From: Amaurobius ferox
Lineage: Eukaryota > Arthropoda > Arachnida > Araneae > Amaurobiidae
Direction of reading: 5' to 3'
NCBI GenBank assembly: GCA_951213105.1
Contig: OX578136.1
Span: 154,049,178 to 154,113,177 of the forward strand
Length of the DNA stretch: 64,000 bases
Part shown: positions 31,262 to 42,713 of the stretch, one piece after another
Position numbering within the stretch: position 1 is the first letter of the stretch
Layout: every line of letters begins with the position of its first letter
Translations under genes and position numbers: made by a program
Notes under the pieces: generated by a model
The model's database searches: none
What the model was told of the DNA's origin: nothing
What the model saw: only the letters and a program-made list of their open reading frames with translations

Positions 31262-32545
31262 CATTTTACAACACAGTTGAAAAGTGTTTATGACTTTGTT
31301 CATTCTGTCTGTCTGCCGGTTAGCACGATAACTGCCGTAAAAATGACTTTGTCAAAATGAAATTTTAGTATGTTGTTCAGACGGTCTGCGGGACCTATGG
31401 GAATATAAATGGATAATATCATCCAATTAGTTTTGGATTGAACCCGGGTTGAAAAAATGAAACACATTGAACCCTATGGGACCTAATTTTTCAAACATTT
31501 TTTAAGCGAATTTAAAATTCACAAGTTGCTTCGAAAGTTTTAGGAAATATTCAAATTATCCCATAAAATATATATAAAAAAAATCAGCAAAATATATTCA
31601 GTAGTTTTTTAAATAAAAATTAAAATAATAATTACACATTTTGCATGAAGAGATCGCGTGACCATTATATGAAGAGATCCCGTGACCCTCTTCAAAATAA
31701 AATATGGCATCCATCTTGTCTCAAAATCGCGATTTTTAAAATTCTTTTTACTTCATATTTAGTTTCGTATCCGTCCTAAAACCGATTTATTTTTGCTTAA
31801 ATTCTGTGCATCTACATACTGAAATAACGCAATTACAATATATTTGAGTTTAAATGATTGTCAAACTTTGATTATTTTTACAACGAAACCTAATTTTCAC
31901 TTATGGAAAATGTAAACACCAAAAAATGTAGAATGAGTTGTATAAGAATTGTTGCATTTCTTTAACATAAAATTATTTAACTTATGGAGTCTGCAATATA
32001 GCTGATATGAATGAAGCATTCATCGATTTTACAGAAAACTAGACGATTTTTTAGATAAAGTTTTAAGCATAGAGTTAAATTATTTGTACCTCCATGGTTT
32101 TAAGTTTTTAAATAAAATAAATTATTATAGTATTGTGATGAATGGAAAAAAGTTTATGAATGAAATGCTGCTTTTATATAGAGGCGATTTATATTTCGAT
32201 GACGTCATTTGAATAAAGTTCATTTGCTTTCGATGAAATTTTCAAATATAATAAATTATTGTAGTATTATAATAATTTTAAATATGTATTACTTAGCAAT
32301 GTATCGCATTTTAGAGATGTTTAAACCAGGCAATTTATATTTCAGTGCCATCATTTGAATGAAGCTCATATTTTTCTATGAAATTTTAAGTTTTCAAATA
32401 TAATAAATTAATGTAGTATTGTGATAATTTTAAAAATTTTACCGAGGAATGTATCGCATTTTAGAGATGTGTATATAAAATTGCATTGAAGTTGTAAAGT
32501 GTTTCACAATCAATGCTTTATGCATGATTGAACCTTCTTGTTTTT
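31262..32545 (-). repeat. Family D, long copy
   Basis: About 1.28 kb that is the inverted counterpart of 35890-37575. Shared landmarks include 'ttcaacccgggtt' region, 'gcatctacatactgaaat' (31810), 'aaaccaggcaatttatattt' (32324) and the end 'gttgtaaagtgtttcacaatcaa'. Within it, a ~140-bp block with 'gtatcgcattttagagatg' is present twice (32300 and 32450). This copy is uninterrupted at the site where the other copy carries the 5S-SINE chimera. Confidence 0.85.
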
Positions 32546-34471
32546 GTTTTCACTTTACATTAATTCTTACAATTCACAATTAATATGACTTTTGTAAGTA
32601 GATAATAGCAAAAAGACTGAAGAAACAGATTAACATTATTTTGCGCTTTATTGATGCCCAATATAATTGCGATAAGGTGAATCTTTATAACTTTTAAAAT
32701 CTGAAAGCTTTCCACCAACCTTTCCCGAAGCATAGCCACCTTTATCTAGATAGATTCGGGCAAAGCCTCCTTTATCTAGATAAAGGTAGCTATGCCCTAT
32801 ACAGTAAAATAACTTTGTGAGAGGTGTTGATTGATGCATGAAAAAATCGTCGGAAGAGCGTTCCACTACATTCCTAAGCGTTCCACAATTTACCTAAAAA
32901 TAAAAATAATGGGCTATTTTAAAACCTCGTTTTACGACCATGTGAGATTATTTGTTTTCTATCTGATGTCTGAAAAGCATTCAAAATTATATTCTGGAAA
33001 TTGCTCTGCCTGCTCGCTGTTTCCTATCGGTAAGAAGCTCACTTTTCGAATTATGAAACATTTAATTTAGTTAAGTCAATAAAACATAGATGGCAGCACT
33101 GCAAATATTTGTATAAAAATTGAAATGGGTTATCATACAATAGGAACCAGATTAAGTAATTAAAATCTGTATTTATCATATAATGTAAATGTAGCTTATA
33201 TATATATATATATATATATGATTGCTTTTAATAGAGACAAAAACTACATTTAGCTGCTTTTCTATTGGAAGTGGTTAGGTTGATAAAATAAAGGCAACTG
33301 TAATGTTTGCTTAATCTAGTAGATGGCAGCACCACACAATATTTTGTTGTGGCATCACCGTCCATAGAGGAGAAAGATGAGGATCATAACTCCCACTATC
33401 CCCGAGGAGCGAGCCCATCGGAACTCGGAACCCATTCAAGTTCGAAGAAATGATATTTGGAAAAATGGGAAACAGTATATTCTTTTACTAATCCCATACC
33501 CTCCCATTTTTTTTTCTGGACATGCTACTGTTTGAAAATAAAGGAAAATAACACTATTTATGAAAAAAATATCAGTAAAGAACATTAAAAAAAGCATATC
33601 ACCTGTTTCGGTAGAAAAACCAGCAACTGTGTGCAAAATGTAAAACAGCGCAGTTTCTGTGGCCTGTAACAACAAAGACACTATCTGCCGACATGGTGGG
33701 GGGGAGGGCCAAAATGATGCATCGCGTAGGAATCTTGGGGGCCCGGGCCTCACATAGATCAATAACTTGTAAAGTAGGAGGTAGTATAGAGTCCCGCGTA
33801 TTAGCTGCATAGAAGCAAAAAATTTTGTTATTCACAACTGCTGTTGTACTGCTTGCTCTGTTTTTCTTATCTGAAGAAGGAATCTCAGTTTGCTTCTGAA
33901 ATCAGTATCACTTTTTTATTTTTTCTTCTTTTTTTTTTTTAGTTTTAAAAGCAATTTCGAGTTCCGAAATTTCTATAGTTTTTGCTCCCTTCATATATAT
34001 TTTATATCGAAAAAATTTTAAAGTTTATTGCTGCTGTGAGACTTGGAATCCTAGAGGAATACGATGTTTAGAGTCATGGAATAAAATGCACCAAACCCGA
34101 TGCTTGTTTCGGGGGCCTTGCCCCCCCAAAATAGAGGTCGAGTGATCTTTTTAATCATTAAAAACAAACATTTGTAGGCAACACTGCATATTAGTCGGTT
34201 TAATGGACCCATGGCCCATTGAAGTGACTTCTGCCTTATAACAGAGCATACCATAAAAGCAAAATGTGTTCAACTGATCATAGACCAACACCGGTGAAAG
34301 TTCACCTATCACCCCCACATCCCGTGAATCGAATCAGTTGAGCGCTTATGTAATGACTTTTTATAAGAAGAAAACACTTTACTGTAATTGTAAACCCTAA
34401 TAAGGTGGACAACATTAATGCCTTACATTGGAAATAAATATTTCTACCAGAATAATTTGTAAATACTTTCT
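32546..34471. other. Non-coding; minor repeats only
   Basis: Holds the hairpin at 32730-32795, a (TA)n run at 33197-33220 and a short (T)n at 33930. Open frames on both strands carry no recognisable motif. No element boundary is supported. Confidence 0.4.
32730..32795. repeat. 23-bp hairpin with TATCTAGATA cores
   Basis: Arm 32730-32752 (GCATAGCCACCTTTATCTAG...) pairs with 32773-32795 with one mismatch across a 20-bp loop. Each arm contains the palindrome TATCTAGATA. Confidence 0.85.
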
Positions 34472-34475
34472 TTAA

Positions 34476-35250
34476 GGGTGAGCGTCAGTAAATTTTCTGC
34501 CCTATCCGCGCTTTGTTAATTTTCGCGGCACACATATTTCGCCGAAATTCTGCTCGCACAGTTGCGAAATATTTTCTGAAAGATAAAATGCAATGCTTAG
34601 ATTATATTAAAACTAAATTTAATGCCCCAAAAAAGATAGAATATATTTTTTATTTTAATCCAAAATATTTTTGGTGCTGCCATCTGTTGTCGAAATTTAA
34701 TTCATACAGATTATTTTTATTTTTTAATGAACATTTTTAAATATCTACTCCTTCTAATACAGTGTTAAATACAACAACAGATCATATATAATAATGCCAC
34801 AATCACGGAAAGGTGATTTATCATTCTATAAATTTGATAAAGGATCTGAATGTACATCACTGAGGACTGCAGTTTTATCTTCAAATTCCTTTGTCTTCAA
34901 GTCCAAGTCCAATTACGTTTCCGTGATTATGGCATTATATATGATCTGCTGTTGTATTGAATAGCGTATTAGAAGGAATAGACATTTAAAAATGTTCATT
35001 AAAAAATAAAAATAGTAGGTATGAATTAAATTACGACAACAGATGGCAGCACCAAAAATATTTTAAATTAAAATAAAACATATATTCTATGTTTTATTGG
35101 GTATTAAATTTAGTTTTAATATAATCTAAGCATAGCATTTTATCTATAAGAAAATACTTCGCAACAGTTTGAGCAGAATTTCGGCGAAATATGTGTGCCG
35201 CGAAAGTTAACAAAGCGCGGATAGGGCAGAAAATTTACTGACGCTCACCC
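34476..35250. mobile_element. Foldback MITE, 775 bp, TTAA target
   Basis: The ends GGGTGAGCGTCAGTAAATTT are perfect inverted copies and the inverted arms extend for roughly 330 bp each, leaving a central loop of about 110 bp (34806-34915). TTAA flanks both ends (34472-34475 and 35251-35254), the target of piggyBac-type transposases. It encodes no transposase, so it is non-autonomous. The copy at 62188-62962 has exactly the same length in the opposite orientation. The 75-codon open frame in its arm is not a gene. Assignment to the piggyBac superfamily is inference from TTAA. Confidence 0.92.
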
Positions 35251-35421
35251 TTAATGACTTTAGTGGTCCTAATCACTTCATCGTCTGCACCAGGCTGACG
35301 AGCGGCAATCACCGCCAAACCATAATCCACATTAGTGAAGGATGATAAGTTGAACACTTTCTTTTCTTGCTTTTAACACTGTACAAATGTCGTAACTAAC
35401 GCTTGGTTATTTTCCCTATAG

Positions 35422-35586
35422 CTTGAGAAGCCAAATTCAAAAGAACGTCGCTGCTCACAATCGACCTCCTGACACCATCGAACAATTCGATTCTCAAATG
35501 ACTGTGAGCGGAGCGAGTCAGATCCCGATGGAAACCGATACACGAAGTAATGACTTCCTCGCCTGGTGTGACTCCTGGATGCAAAG
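35422..35586 (+). CDS. Candidate internal exon, 55 codons, unrecognised
   Basis: Upstream is a good 3' splice site (pyrimidine-rich 'ttattttccctatag') and downstream a 5' splice site (CAAAG then GTAAAC). Between them, frame 35423 is open throughout, with 'PPDTIEQFDSQMTVSGASQI' and 'DTRSNDFLAWCDSWMQ'; the other two plus frames contain stops. The sequence is not repeat-derived as far as I can see. The rest of the gene would lie outside this window or be lost. I do not recognise a domain, and chance splice-like sites are common, so this is tentative. Confidence 0.35.
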
Positions 35587-36635
35587 GTAAACAGATACAC
35601 TATGCATGGATATGCCATTTTTATTGGAGGGGGGGGGGGGCAGCTTGGGCATTTCCTTAAAGAAAGATGCCGCATATCCACAATTACTGTTCAGTCACCT
35701 AAAGTAATAAAAAAAGTATAATATTACAACACAAATGACATCCAAGGGAAGAACTAAAAACGATCTTGACGAACAATCCCACGTGTTTCAGGAAAACTAT
35801 AAAATGCAGACACCTCTACAAAAGCAATCATACTTTAACCGATGTGTTGTTGCAGTCTATAAATAAAACGCAATATAAACAAGAAAGATCAATCATGCTT
35901 AAAGCATTGATTATGAAACACTTTCCAACTTCAATGCAATTTTATTTAAACAAGTCTAAAATGCAATACATTCCTCGGTAATATTTTGAAACTTATCACA
36001 TTAATTTATTATATTTGAAAACTTAAACCTTCATCGAAAAAAATGAACTTCATTCAAATGACGGCATTGAAATATAAATTGCCTGGTTTAAACATCTCTA
36101 AAATGTTATACATTCCTCGGTAATAGTTTTAGAATTATCATAATACTACGATAATTTATTATATTTGAAAACTTCATCGAAAACAACTGAAATTAATTCA
36201 AATGACGTCATAGAAAAAATAACACGCCTGGATCTCTCTATGAAAACAGGATTTCATACATAACTTTCTCCCATTCATTTCATTCATCACAATACTATAA
36301 TAATTTATTTTATTTAAACATTTTATTTAAGACCATGGAGCTACAAATAATTAAACCCTATGCTTCAAACTTCATCGAAAAAAAATCGTCCTTCTCTTTA
36401 TAAAATCAATTAATATTTCATTCATATCAGCCATGCAGACTCCATGGACTAAATTATTTTGTGTTAAAAAAATACAGGAATTCTAATACAACTCATTCTA
36501 CATATTTGGCTGTTTACATTTTACATAGGTGAAAAATAGGCTTAGTTGTAGAAATAATCAAATTTAGATGAGCATTTAAACTCAAATATATTGTCATTGC
36601 GTTGTTTCAGTATGTAGATGCACAGAATTTAAGCA

Positions 36636-37020
36636 CGGCCAACGGCCATGCCGTGCTGAAAACACCGGTTCTCGTTAGATCACCGAAGTCAAGCAGCATC
36701 GGGCGCGGTTAGCACTTGGTGGGTGACCACCTCGGAACACCGCGTGCTGTTGGCCATCTCGGGTGCGGTATCCCCGTGGTTTGCGCGCTAGATTTGCACG
36801 CTACCACAAATGCCGCCGTGTTCATGCGGAGTACGATCACGTTAAACATGTGAGTCCGTAAGTCCTTCCGAGAGGTTGGTGGTAGGGGAAGGAGGGTACG
36901 GTCCCTGTGGATGCCTCCCCCACTGGGTTCCGGTCTAAATTGGGTGGCACTTCCCGGCCGTCCATACAGTTACCTTACACCTTTCTGGTAGGTCGGACGG
37001 TCTGGGTCTCAACAACAACA
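36636..37020 (+). mobile_element. Chimeric SINE: 5S rRNA head fused to SINE-A body
   Basis: The 14-bp duplication ACAGAATTTAAGCA occurs at 36622-36635 and 37021-37034, so the whole 385 bp entered as one reverse-transcribed unit. The family D copy at 31262-32545 shows the site without the insertion ('gcttaaattctgtgc' near 31795). The order is a 5S rRNA sequence, then a SINE-A head whose B box region is deleted ('gatttgcac' joins directly to 'gctaccacaaatgccgcc') and whose A box is degraded (TATCCCCGTGG), then a normal SINE-A body and CAA tail. No TTTT occurs between the 5S head and the tail, so Pol III could read through from the 5S promoter. Confidence 0.92.
36638..36756 (+). rRNA. 5S rRNA-derived sequence (SINE head, pseudogene)
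   Basis: About 119 bp match metazoan 5S rRNA over its full length: GCCAACGGCC start, ACACCGGTTCTCG, GATCACCGAAG, TCGGGCGCGGTTAG, GGGTGACCACC, and CGCGTGCTGTTGGC end. One base is missing relative to the usual GGATGGGTGACC. The internal control region (A box, intermediate element, C box) is largely intact. There is no T run after the gene. It lies within a target-duplication-bracketed insertion, so it is a retrotransposed copy and not a locus of the 5S array. Confidence 0.9.
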
Positions 37021-37575
37021 ACAGAATTTAAGCAAAAATAAAGTAGTTTTAGGACGGATACAACACTCAATATGAATTAAAAAGAACTTAAAAAAATCAC
37101 GATTTTGAAACAAGATGGATGCCATATATCATTTTGAAGTGGGTCATGTGATCGTTTCATATCATGGTCACGTGATCGTTTCATATAAGAGGCGTAATTA
37201 TTATTTTAATTTTTATTTAAAAAACTACTGAATATATTTCGCTGAATTTTTTTTTATATATTTTATGGATCAATTTGAATATTACCTAAAATTTTCGAAG
37301 CAATTTGTGAATTTTAAATCCGCTTAAAAAATGTTTGAAAAATTAGTTCCCATAGGGCTCAATGTATTTCATTTTTTCAACCCGGGTTCAATCCAAAACT
37401 AATTGGGTGATATTATTCATTTATATTCCCATAGGTCCTACAGACCGTCTGAACAACATACTAAAATTTCATTTTGATTAAGTCATTTTTACGGCAGTTA
37501 TCGTGCTAACGGACAGACAGACAGACAGACAGAATGAACAAAGTCATAAACACTTTTCAACTTTGTTGTAAAGTG

Positions 37576-39452
37576 TTAATAAACCACATTCTTATAAGAT
37601 AAAATCAAGATTATTCTAAGTGTAAACATGGCACGTATATGTAAGGGGTAGACATTGCAACCACAAATGATGGCCAAGGTACGATCAAAATGCATCTGAT
37701 GGTTCTCAAACTTTTTGGACGCGAATTTTAATCAACGAAACACTGTGGGATCGGTTACTAAATTCCACATCTGCATCTCACTTTAAAAAAAGGAGTTTAT
37801 CATTTATTTGGTATATCGAACATTTTTGTGTATGGCATCTCTAAAATAACAAATATCGCAAAACTCTAATTTTCCCCATTCCTATAATTGAACAATCTAC
37901 CCATGCTCCTAATTTCAATTTACTATCTAATCAGAAGGTGTGTTTTCCAAAGAGACCATATTTCGAACATTTCGTTCAGGGCGTCCCTCAAATGTAGATT
38001 TTCGAATAATTCGATTAGTGGATTACTATCCAACAATTGACCCGTGTACCAAATATCAAGTTTCTATCGCAGCCTCTCAATTGAACATTTTTGAAAAATT
38101 TGATTTTTCATGAGGCGGGACGGATTATCGAACGATGACCGAATACCAAATCCTAAGTTATTGACTTTGAGAAGTCCCACAGAAAGACGTGACAGATAAA
38201 TGATACTTGAGAATTAATATATAAGATAGACGAAGAAACGGCATTTAAAATTTATTCATGTAATGAGAATTCTTAAACAATATACGTCAATTACAATAAA
38301 TTTAATTTTCAAAAGGCAATGATTTTATTTTATTTTAACTTGTGAATTCATCGCGGAACCCCTGTTTTTATCTAACGGACTCCTGTTTTCATCTTACGGA
38401 ACCCGAGTTCATACTCAGAACCCGTCTATAGGAGACGTTCCCAAACTTAAGCTCCCATTGGAGAAAATGGCATCTATGGGTTGGTTTCTTTTTTTTCCAT
38501 GCTGATGAGTCCATTAAGAAAGAGTGAAACCGGTCCGGGAATACTCCATCTGCAATAATGAGATCGATATAATTTTTCCTCATTCTTTTAAGGCGTCCAA
38601 ACATAATTGTTTGATCATTAATGAATTTCCTTTCACAGACTTTGACACGGATTTCAAAACTTTTCTCTTTTTTTACGTCATATTGATTGTTTTTAATACT
38701 TTTAAAAAGAGGACGAAAAATTTAGAAATGGCTATTTCCACCTTCGGTAACTTATTTAGTCACTTTAAACAAAGAAATCATGAACTTGCAAAAGCTGTCA
38801 AACACATAGTCGACTGTTACGAAGGCATAATACGCATTGGATATGCGTCGCTAATACGCCTTTAGCCCGCTGCACGGGCGCAGGACATATCGACCACTTA
38901 TTACGCCCTGCATATATTTATAACTAATCCGGTACACCCCGGTATACCATAACACTCCTGGTTATAGAAGAAGTCGCTTCACTGTACAAACGATTCTACT
39001 ATTTTTGTCCCCCCCCCCCCTTACTTTCCATTGTGGATGTGATTTCAAAGTCCCTCCAGAAAATAAGAAATTGCCAACATTTTTCGTTCCGTTTCCATCG
39101 GAAGAACAGTTGCAGGAGACCAGGAAGTTGAATCTCCTTAATGCAGATCGCAGATGGTTTCGAATTGCTCCAGTAAACAGTGGAGCAATTATCCTGGCGC
39201 TGACAAGCTGCTTCCATAGGCCAAACAATTCTCCAGATTGTAAACTATTGAATGCTGAACGTTGCATGTTTAGCAATTTTCCTGTACATGATTCCTGACG
39301 TGGATTTCTTGAAAATTCTTCAGCTGCTCGACATCAACCTTGAAAATAATGAGCGGGTCATGTGGATGCTATCAAATTATGGGAGTTCAACAACGTTTCT
39401 CAGCCGATACCGTGCGTTGCCATTGGTGAAAGGGTAGAATGGCTAAAGAAAA
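37576..39452. other. Non-coding; weak coding-like patch near 39050-39300
   Basis: Mostly unique-looking A/T-rich sequence with no supported gene. At 39005-39298 an open frame contains 'FVPFPSEEQLQETRKLNLLN' and several spaced Cys, which reads like real protein, but it starts in a poly-C run and has no motif I can name. A 12-base C run lies at 39009-39020. Confidence 0.35.
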
Positions 39453-39454
39453 TA

Positions 39455-40356
39455 CAGGGTGTCCCAAAAACATTGACCTCGACTTTTATTCCTTAAATAT
39501 TGATCTTAGACATATATAATAAATTACAAAGACGCGTAAAAAAAGGTACAGAATTTTATGAAATCGATAAAAATTTTCAGAGGATTAAATTTGAAGAAAT
39601 ACAAAATTAAATTTTTATGCGGTCCCCGTACAAAAACATTTCCAATGAGTAAAATGTGCTGCATGCACTAATAAGGTGGTGTACAAAATTTCAACATTTT
39701 ATCATAAAAAGTCCCAGAGATATGAAAAGACAAAATTGCTGACTTAAACCATTTTTCGATGCATCGACATGGGGAAAAATCATGTCGGCAGATCGCGTTT
39801 CAGGGGTCATACACAAATTACGAAATAAAACAATGATTACATAAATAAATAATAATTTTGCTATTTATTGATACAAAAGTACCTACACTGTGTATAAATA
39901 ATAACTTTACACAAAGATTACAAAGCTTGTTCAAAATGTTTTCCATCCATGCCAAAGATCCATTAAAGATAAGAGGCAGATATTATTTGTTTATGATGCA
40001 TTTTTGCGTTGCGTCATTTGCACTCTTGCTGTAAACACTTACATTTTAATTTGTGATTAATCCCTCACCAACTGTGTTTAAACAAATCTCTGGGACTTTT
40101 TATGATAAAATGCTGAAATTTTGTACATCACCTTATTAGTGTTTGGGGCACATTTTACTAATTGGAAATCTTTTCGTACGGGGCCAGTCTAAAAATTTAA
40201 ATTTTTTATTTTTTCAAATTTAATCCCTTGAAAATTTTTAGCGATTTCATAAAATTCTGTACCTTTTTTACGCACCTTTGTAATTTATTATATATATATA
40301 TCTAAGATCAATATTTAAGGAATAAAAGCCGAGGTCAATAATTTTGGGACGCACTG
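39455..40356. mobile_element. Foldback MITE, 902 bp, TA target (Tc1/mariner type)
   Basis: The ends CAGGGTGTCCCAAAA and (inverted) CAGTGCGTCCCAAAA are flanked by TA on both sides (39453-39454 and 40357-40358). The inverted arms extend about 270 bp (39455-39730 against 40085-40356), including 'gacctcg', 'aaaggtacagaattttatg' and 'agtcccagagat'. The middle ~350 bp encodes nothing. TA target and terminal sequence fit the Tc1/mariner superfamily. Confidence 0.85.
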
Positions 40357-40682
40357 TATATATATTATATCCCTCCCCACAAACCTTTTATAATTAAAAG
40401 ATACATTGAGCATGAGAGATGGGCCCCTACAGCTTGGCGAGCTCCCAGAGGGCCTGCTTTGCCTATGGTGAAAAATGGGCTTGCTTTACCTATGGTGAAA
40501 AATGAGCCTGCTTTGCCTGTTGTGAAAAATGGGTCTGCTTTTGTCTATAGTGAAAAATGGGCCTGCTTTCCTATGGTGAAAAATGGACCTGTTTTGCCTA
40601 TGATGAAAACTGGGCCTGCTTTGCCTGTGGTGAAAACTGGTCATGCTCTGCCTATTGTGAAAAATGGGCCTGCTTTGTTTAT

Positions 40683-41047
40683 TGTTGTTGTTGAGACCCA
40701 GCCAGTCCGACCTACCAGAAAGGTATAAGGTAACTGTTTGAACGGCCGGGAAGAGCCACCCAATTTAGACTAGAACCCTGTGGGGAAGGCATCCACAGAG
40801 ACCGTACCCGTCTTCCCCTACCACCAACCTCTCGGAAGGCCTTACGGACCCAATTGTTTTTTTTTTCCGCAGCCCAGACCCGAGGGCTTGCCCGTGGGGC
40901 TGAACATCAAAATCTCGGGCAGGGACCCACATGTTTAACTTGATCGTACTCCGCTTGAACACGGTGGCAGTTTTGGCAGCTGGGGGAATCGAACACGGGC
41001 CTACCGAGTAGCAATTCCCGCGCGCTAACCACTGGGCTACAGTGCCT
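40683..41047 (-). mobile_element. SINE-A copy 1 in minisatellite, with an 80-bp insertion
   Basis: Full SINE-A on the minus strand, with tail 'ttgttgttgag' at the left and head ending 'ctgggctacagtgcc' at the right. At about 40853-40931 it carries an extra ~80 bp beginning TTGTTTTTTTTTTCCGCAGC and flanked by GGACCCA on both sides, a small poly(A)-tailed insertion of another element. Confidence 0.9.
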
Positions 41048-41405
41048 CTGATTTGTCTATTGTGAAAATGGGCCTGCTTTGCCTATTGTGAAAAATGGGC
41101 CTGCTTTGCCTATAGTTAAAATTGGACCTGATTTGCCTATAGTTAAAAATGGGCCTACATTGCCTATGGTGAAAATGGGCCTAATTTGCCTATTGTGAAA
41201 AGTGGGCCTGATTTGCCTATGGTGAGAAATGGGACTGCTTCACTTATTGTAAAAAATGAGCCTGATTTTCTTATAGTGAAAATTGGGCCTGCTTTGCCTA
41301 TGGTGAAAAATGAGCCTGCTTTGCCTATTGTGAAAAATGGGTCTGCTTTGCTTATGAAAAATGAGCCTGCTTTGCTTATTGTGAAAAATGGGCCTGATTT
41401 GCCTA

Positions 41406-41694
41406 TTGTTGTTGTTAAGACCCAGACCGTCCAACCTACCAGAAAGGTGTAAGGTAACTGTTTGGACAGCCAGGAAGAGCCACCCAATTTAGACCGGAAC
41501 CCAGTGGGAGAGGCATCCACAAAGACCGTACCCTCCTTTCCCTACCACCAACCTCTCGGAAGGACATGGACCCACATGTTTAACGTGATCTTACTCCCCG
41601 TTAACACGGCGGCAGTTTTGGCAGCGGAGGGAATGGAACACAGGCCTACAGAGTAGCAATTCCCGCGCGCTAACCACTGGGCTACAACGCCTCT
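41406..41694 (-). mobile_element. SINE-A copy 2 in minisatellite
   Basis: Full-length SINE-A body reversed. Right junction 'acgcctctgattc' is shared with copies 1 and 3. Confidence 0.9.
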
Positions 41695-42197
41695 GATTCA
41701 TCCATTGTGAAAATGGGCCTGCTTTGCCTATGGTGAAAAATGGGCCTACATTGCCTATGGTGAAAAATGGGCCTAATTTGCCTATTGTGAAAAGTGGGCC
41801 TGATTTGCCTATGGTGAGAAATGGGCCTGCTTTATCTATGGTGAAAAATAGGCCTCATTTGCCCATAGTGAAAAACGAGCCTGCTTTGCCTATAGTGACA
41901 AAAAGGACCTGCTTTGCCTGTGGTGAAAAATGGGCCTAATTTGCCTATTGTGAAAAGTGGGCCTGATTTGCCTATGGTGAAAAATGAACCTGCTTTGCCT
42001 ATTGTGAAAAATGGGCCTGCTTTGCTTATTGTGAAAAATAGGCCTGATTTGCCTATGGTGAAAAATGTGCCTTCTTCACCTGTGAAAAATTGGCCTACTT
42101 TGCCTATTGTGAAAATTGGACCTGATTTTCCTGTGGTGAAAAATGAGCCTGCTTTGCCTATGAAAATTGGGCCTACTTTGCCTATGGTAAAAAATGA

Positions 42198-42297
42198 CCC
42201 TGGCTGCATGCAGTTGGCACCCCAGGAAGTTCTGCTTGAAATTACTACATTAGAGTTGTCGCTTAAACGGCTCTCAAACGAATCCCATTTTCAGAAT
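42198..42297. repeat. Segment duplicated at 43884-43984
   Basis: Non-minisatellite 100 bp ('tgcatgcagttggcacccca' to 'aacgaatcccattttc') inside the array. The second copy marks the right edge of the array and runs into flanking DNA, so part of the array arose by segmental duplication of its right end. Confidence 0.85.
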
Positions 42298-42350
42298 TCC
42301 TATGGTGAAAAATGGGCCTGTTTTGCCTATAGTGAAAACTGGTTTGTCTA

Positions 42351-42713
42351 TTGTTGTTGTTGAGACCCAGGCAGTCCGACCTAGCAGAAAGGTGTGAGTG
42401 TGAAGACCCAGACCGTCCGACTCATCCAGAGGACTTGAGTATCTAATTGGACGGCCGGGAAGAGATCAAGGTAACTGTTTGGACGATCGGGAAGAGCCAC
42501 CCAATTCAGACCTGAACCCAGTGTGGGAGGCATCCATAGAGACCGTACCCTCCTTCCCCTGCCACCAACCTCTCAGAAGGATTTACGGACCCACATGTTT
42601 AACGTGATCGTACTCCGCGTGAACACGGTGGCAGTTTTGGCATCGGAAGGAATCGAACACGGGCCTACCGAGTAGCAATTCCCACGCGCTAACCAGTGGA
42701 CTACAGAGCCTCT
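42351..42713 (-). mobile_element. SINE-A copy 3 in minisatellite, with internal 3' duplication
   Basis: Two consecutive versions of the SINE 3' end occur (42361-42400 and 42408-42470), the second a diverged subtype ('gactcatccagaggacttg'). This indicates insertion of one SINE tail into another or gene conversion. The remainder is a normal SINE-A. Confidence 0.85.

Larger units (their letters stand above)
35890..37575 (+). repeat. Family D, long copy carrying an insertion
   Basis: Inverted counterpart of 31262-32545, split at 36636-37020 by a 5S-SINE chimera. The ~140-bp 'acattcctcggtaata' block is repeated here as well (35965 and 36110). It ends with a (ACAG)n tract at 37515-37530 and 'acacttttcaactttgttg'. 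Confidence 0.85.

Noticed and set aside
32648..32866. Neuropeptide-precursor-like frame with repeated YLDKGGFA/YLDKGGYA
   Set aside because: The repetition comes from a DNA hairpin (32730-32795) with TATCTAGATA in each arm. There is no signal peptide or convincing cleavage pattern.
36638..36756. Active 5S rRNA gene
   Set aside because: It lies inside a target-duplication-bracketed insertion, has a one-base deletion in the C-box region and lacks a T-run terminator. It is a retrotransposed copy.
39005..39437. Coding-like frames containing FVPFPSEEQLQETRKLNL
   Set aside because: It starts inside a poly-C run, has a stop shortly after, and no motif, splice site or neighbour supports it. Kept only as a weak patch.
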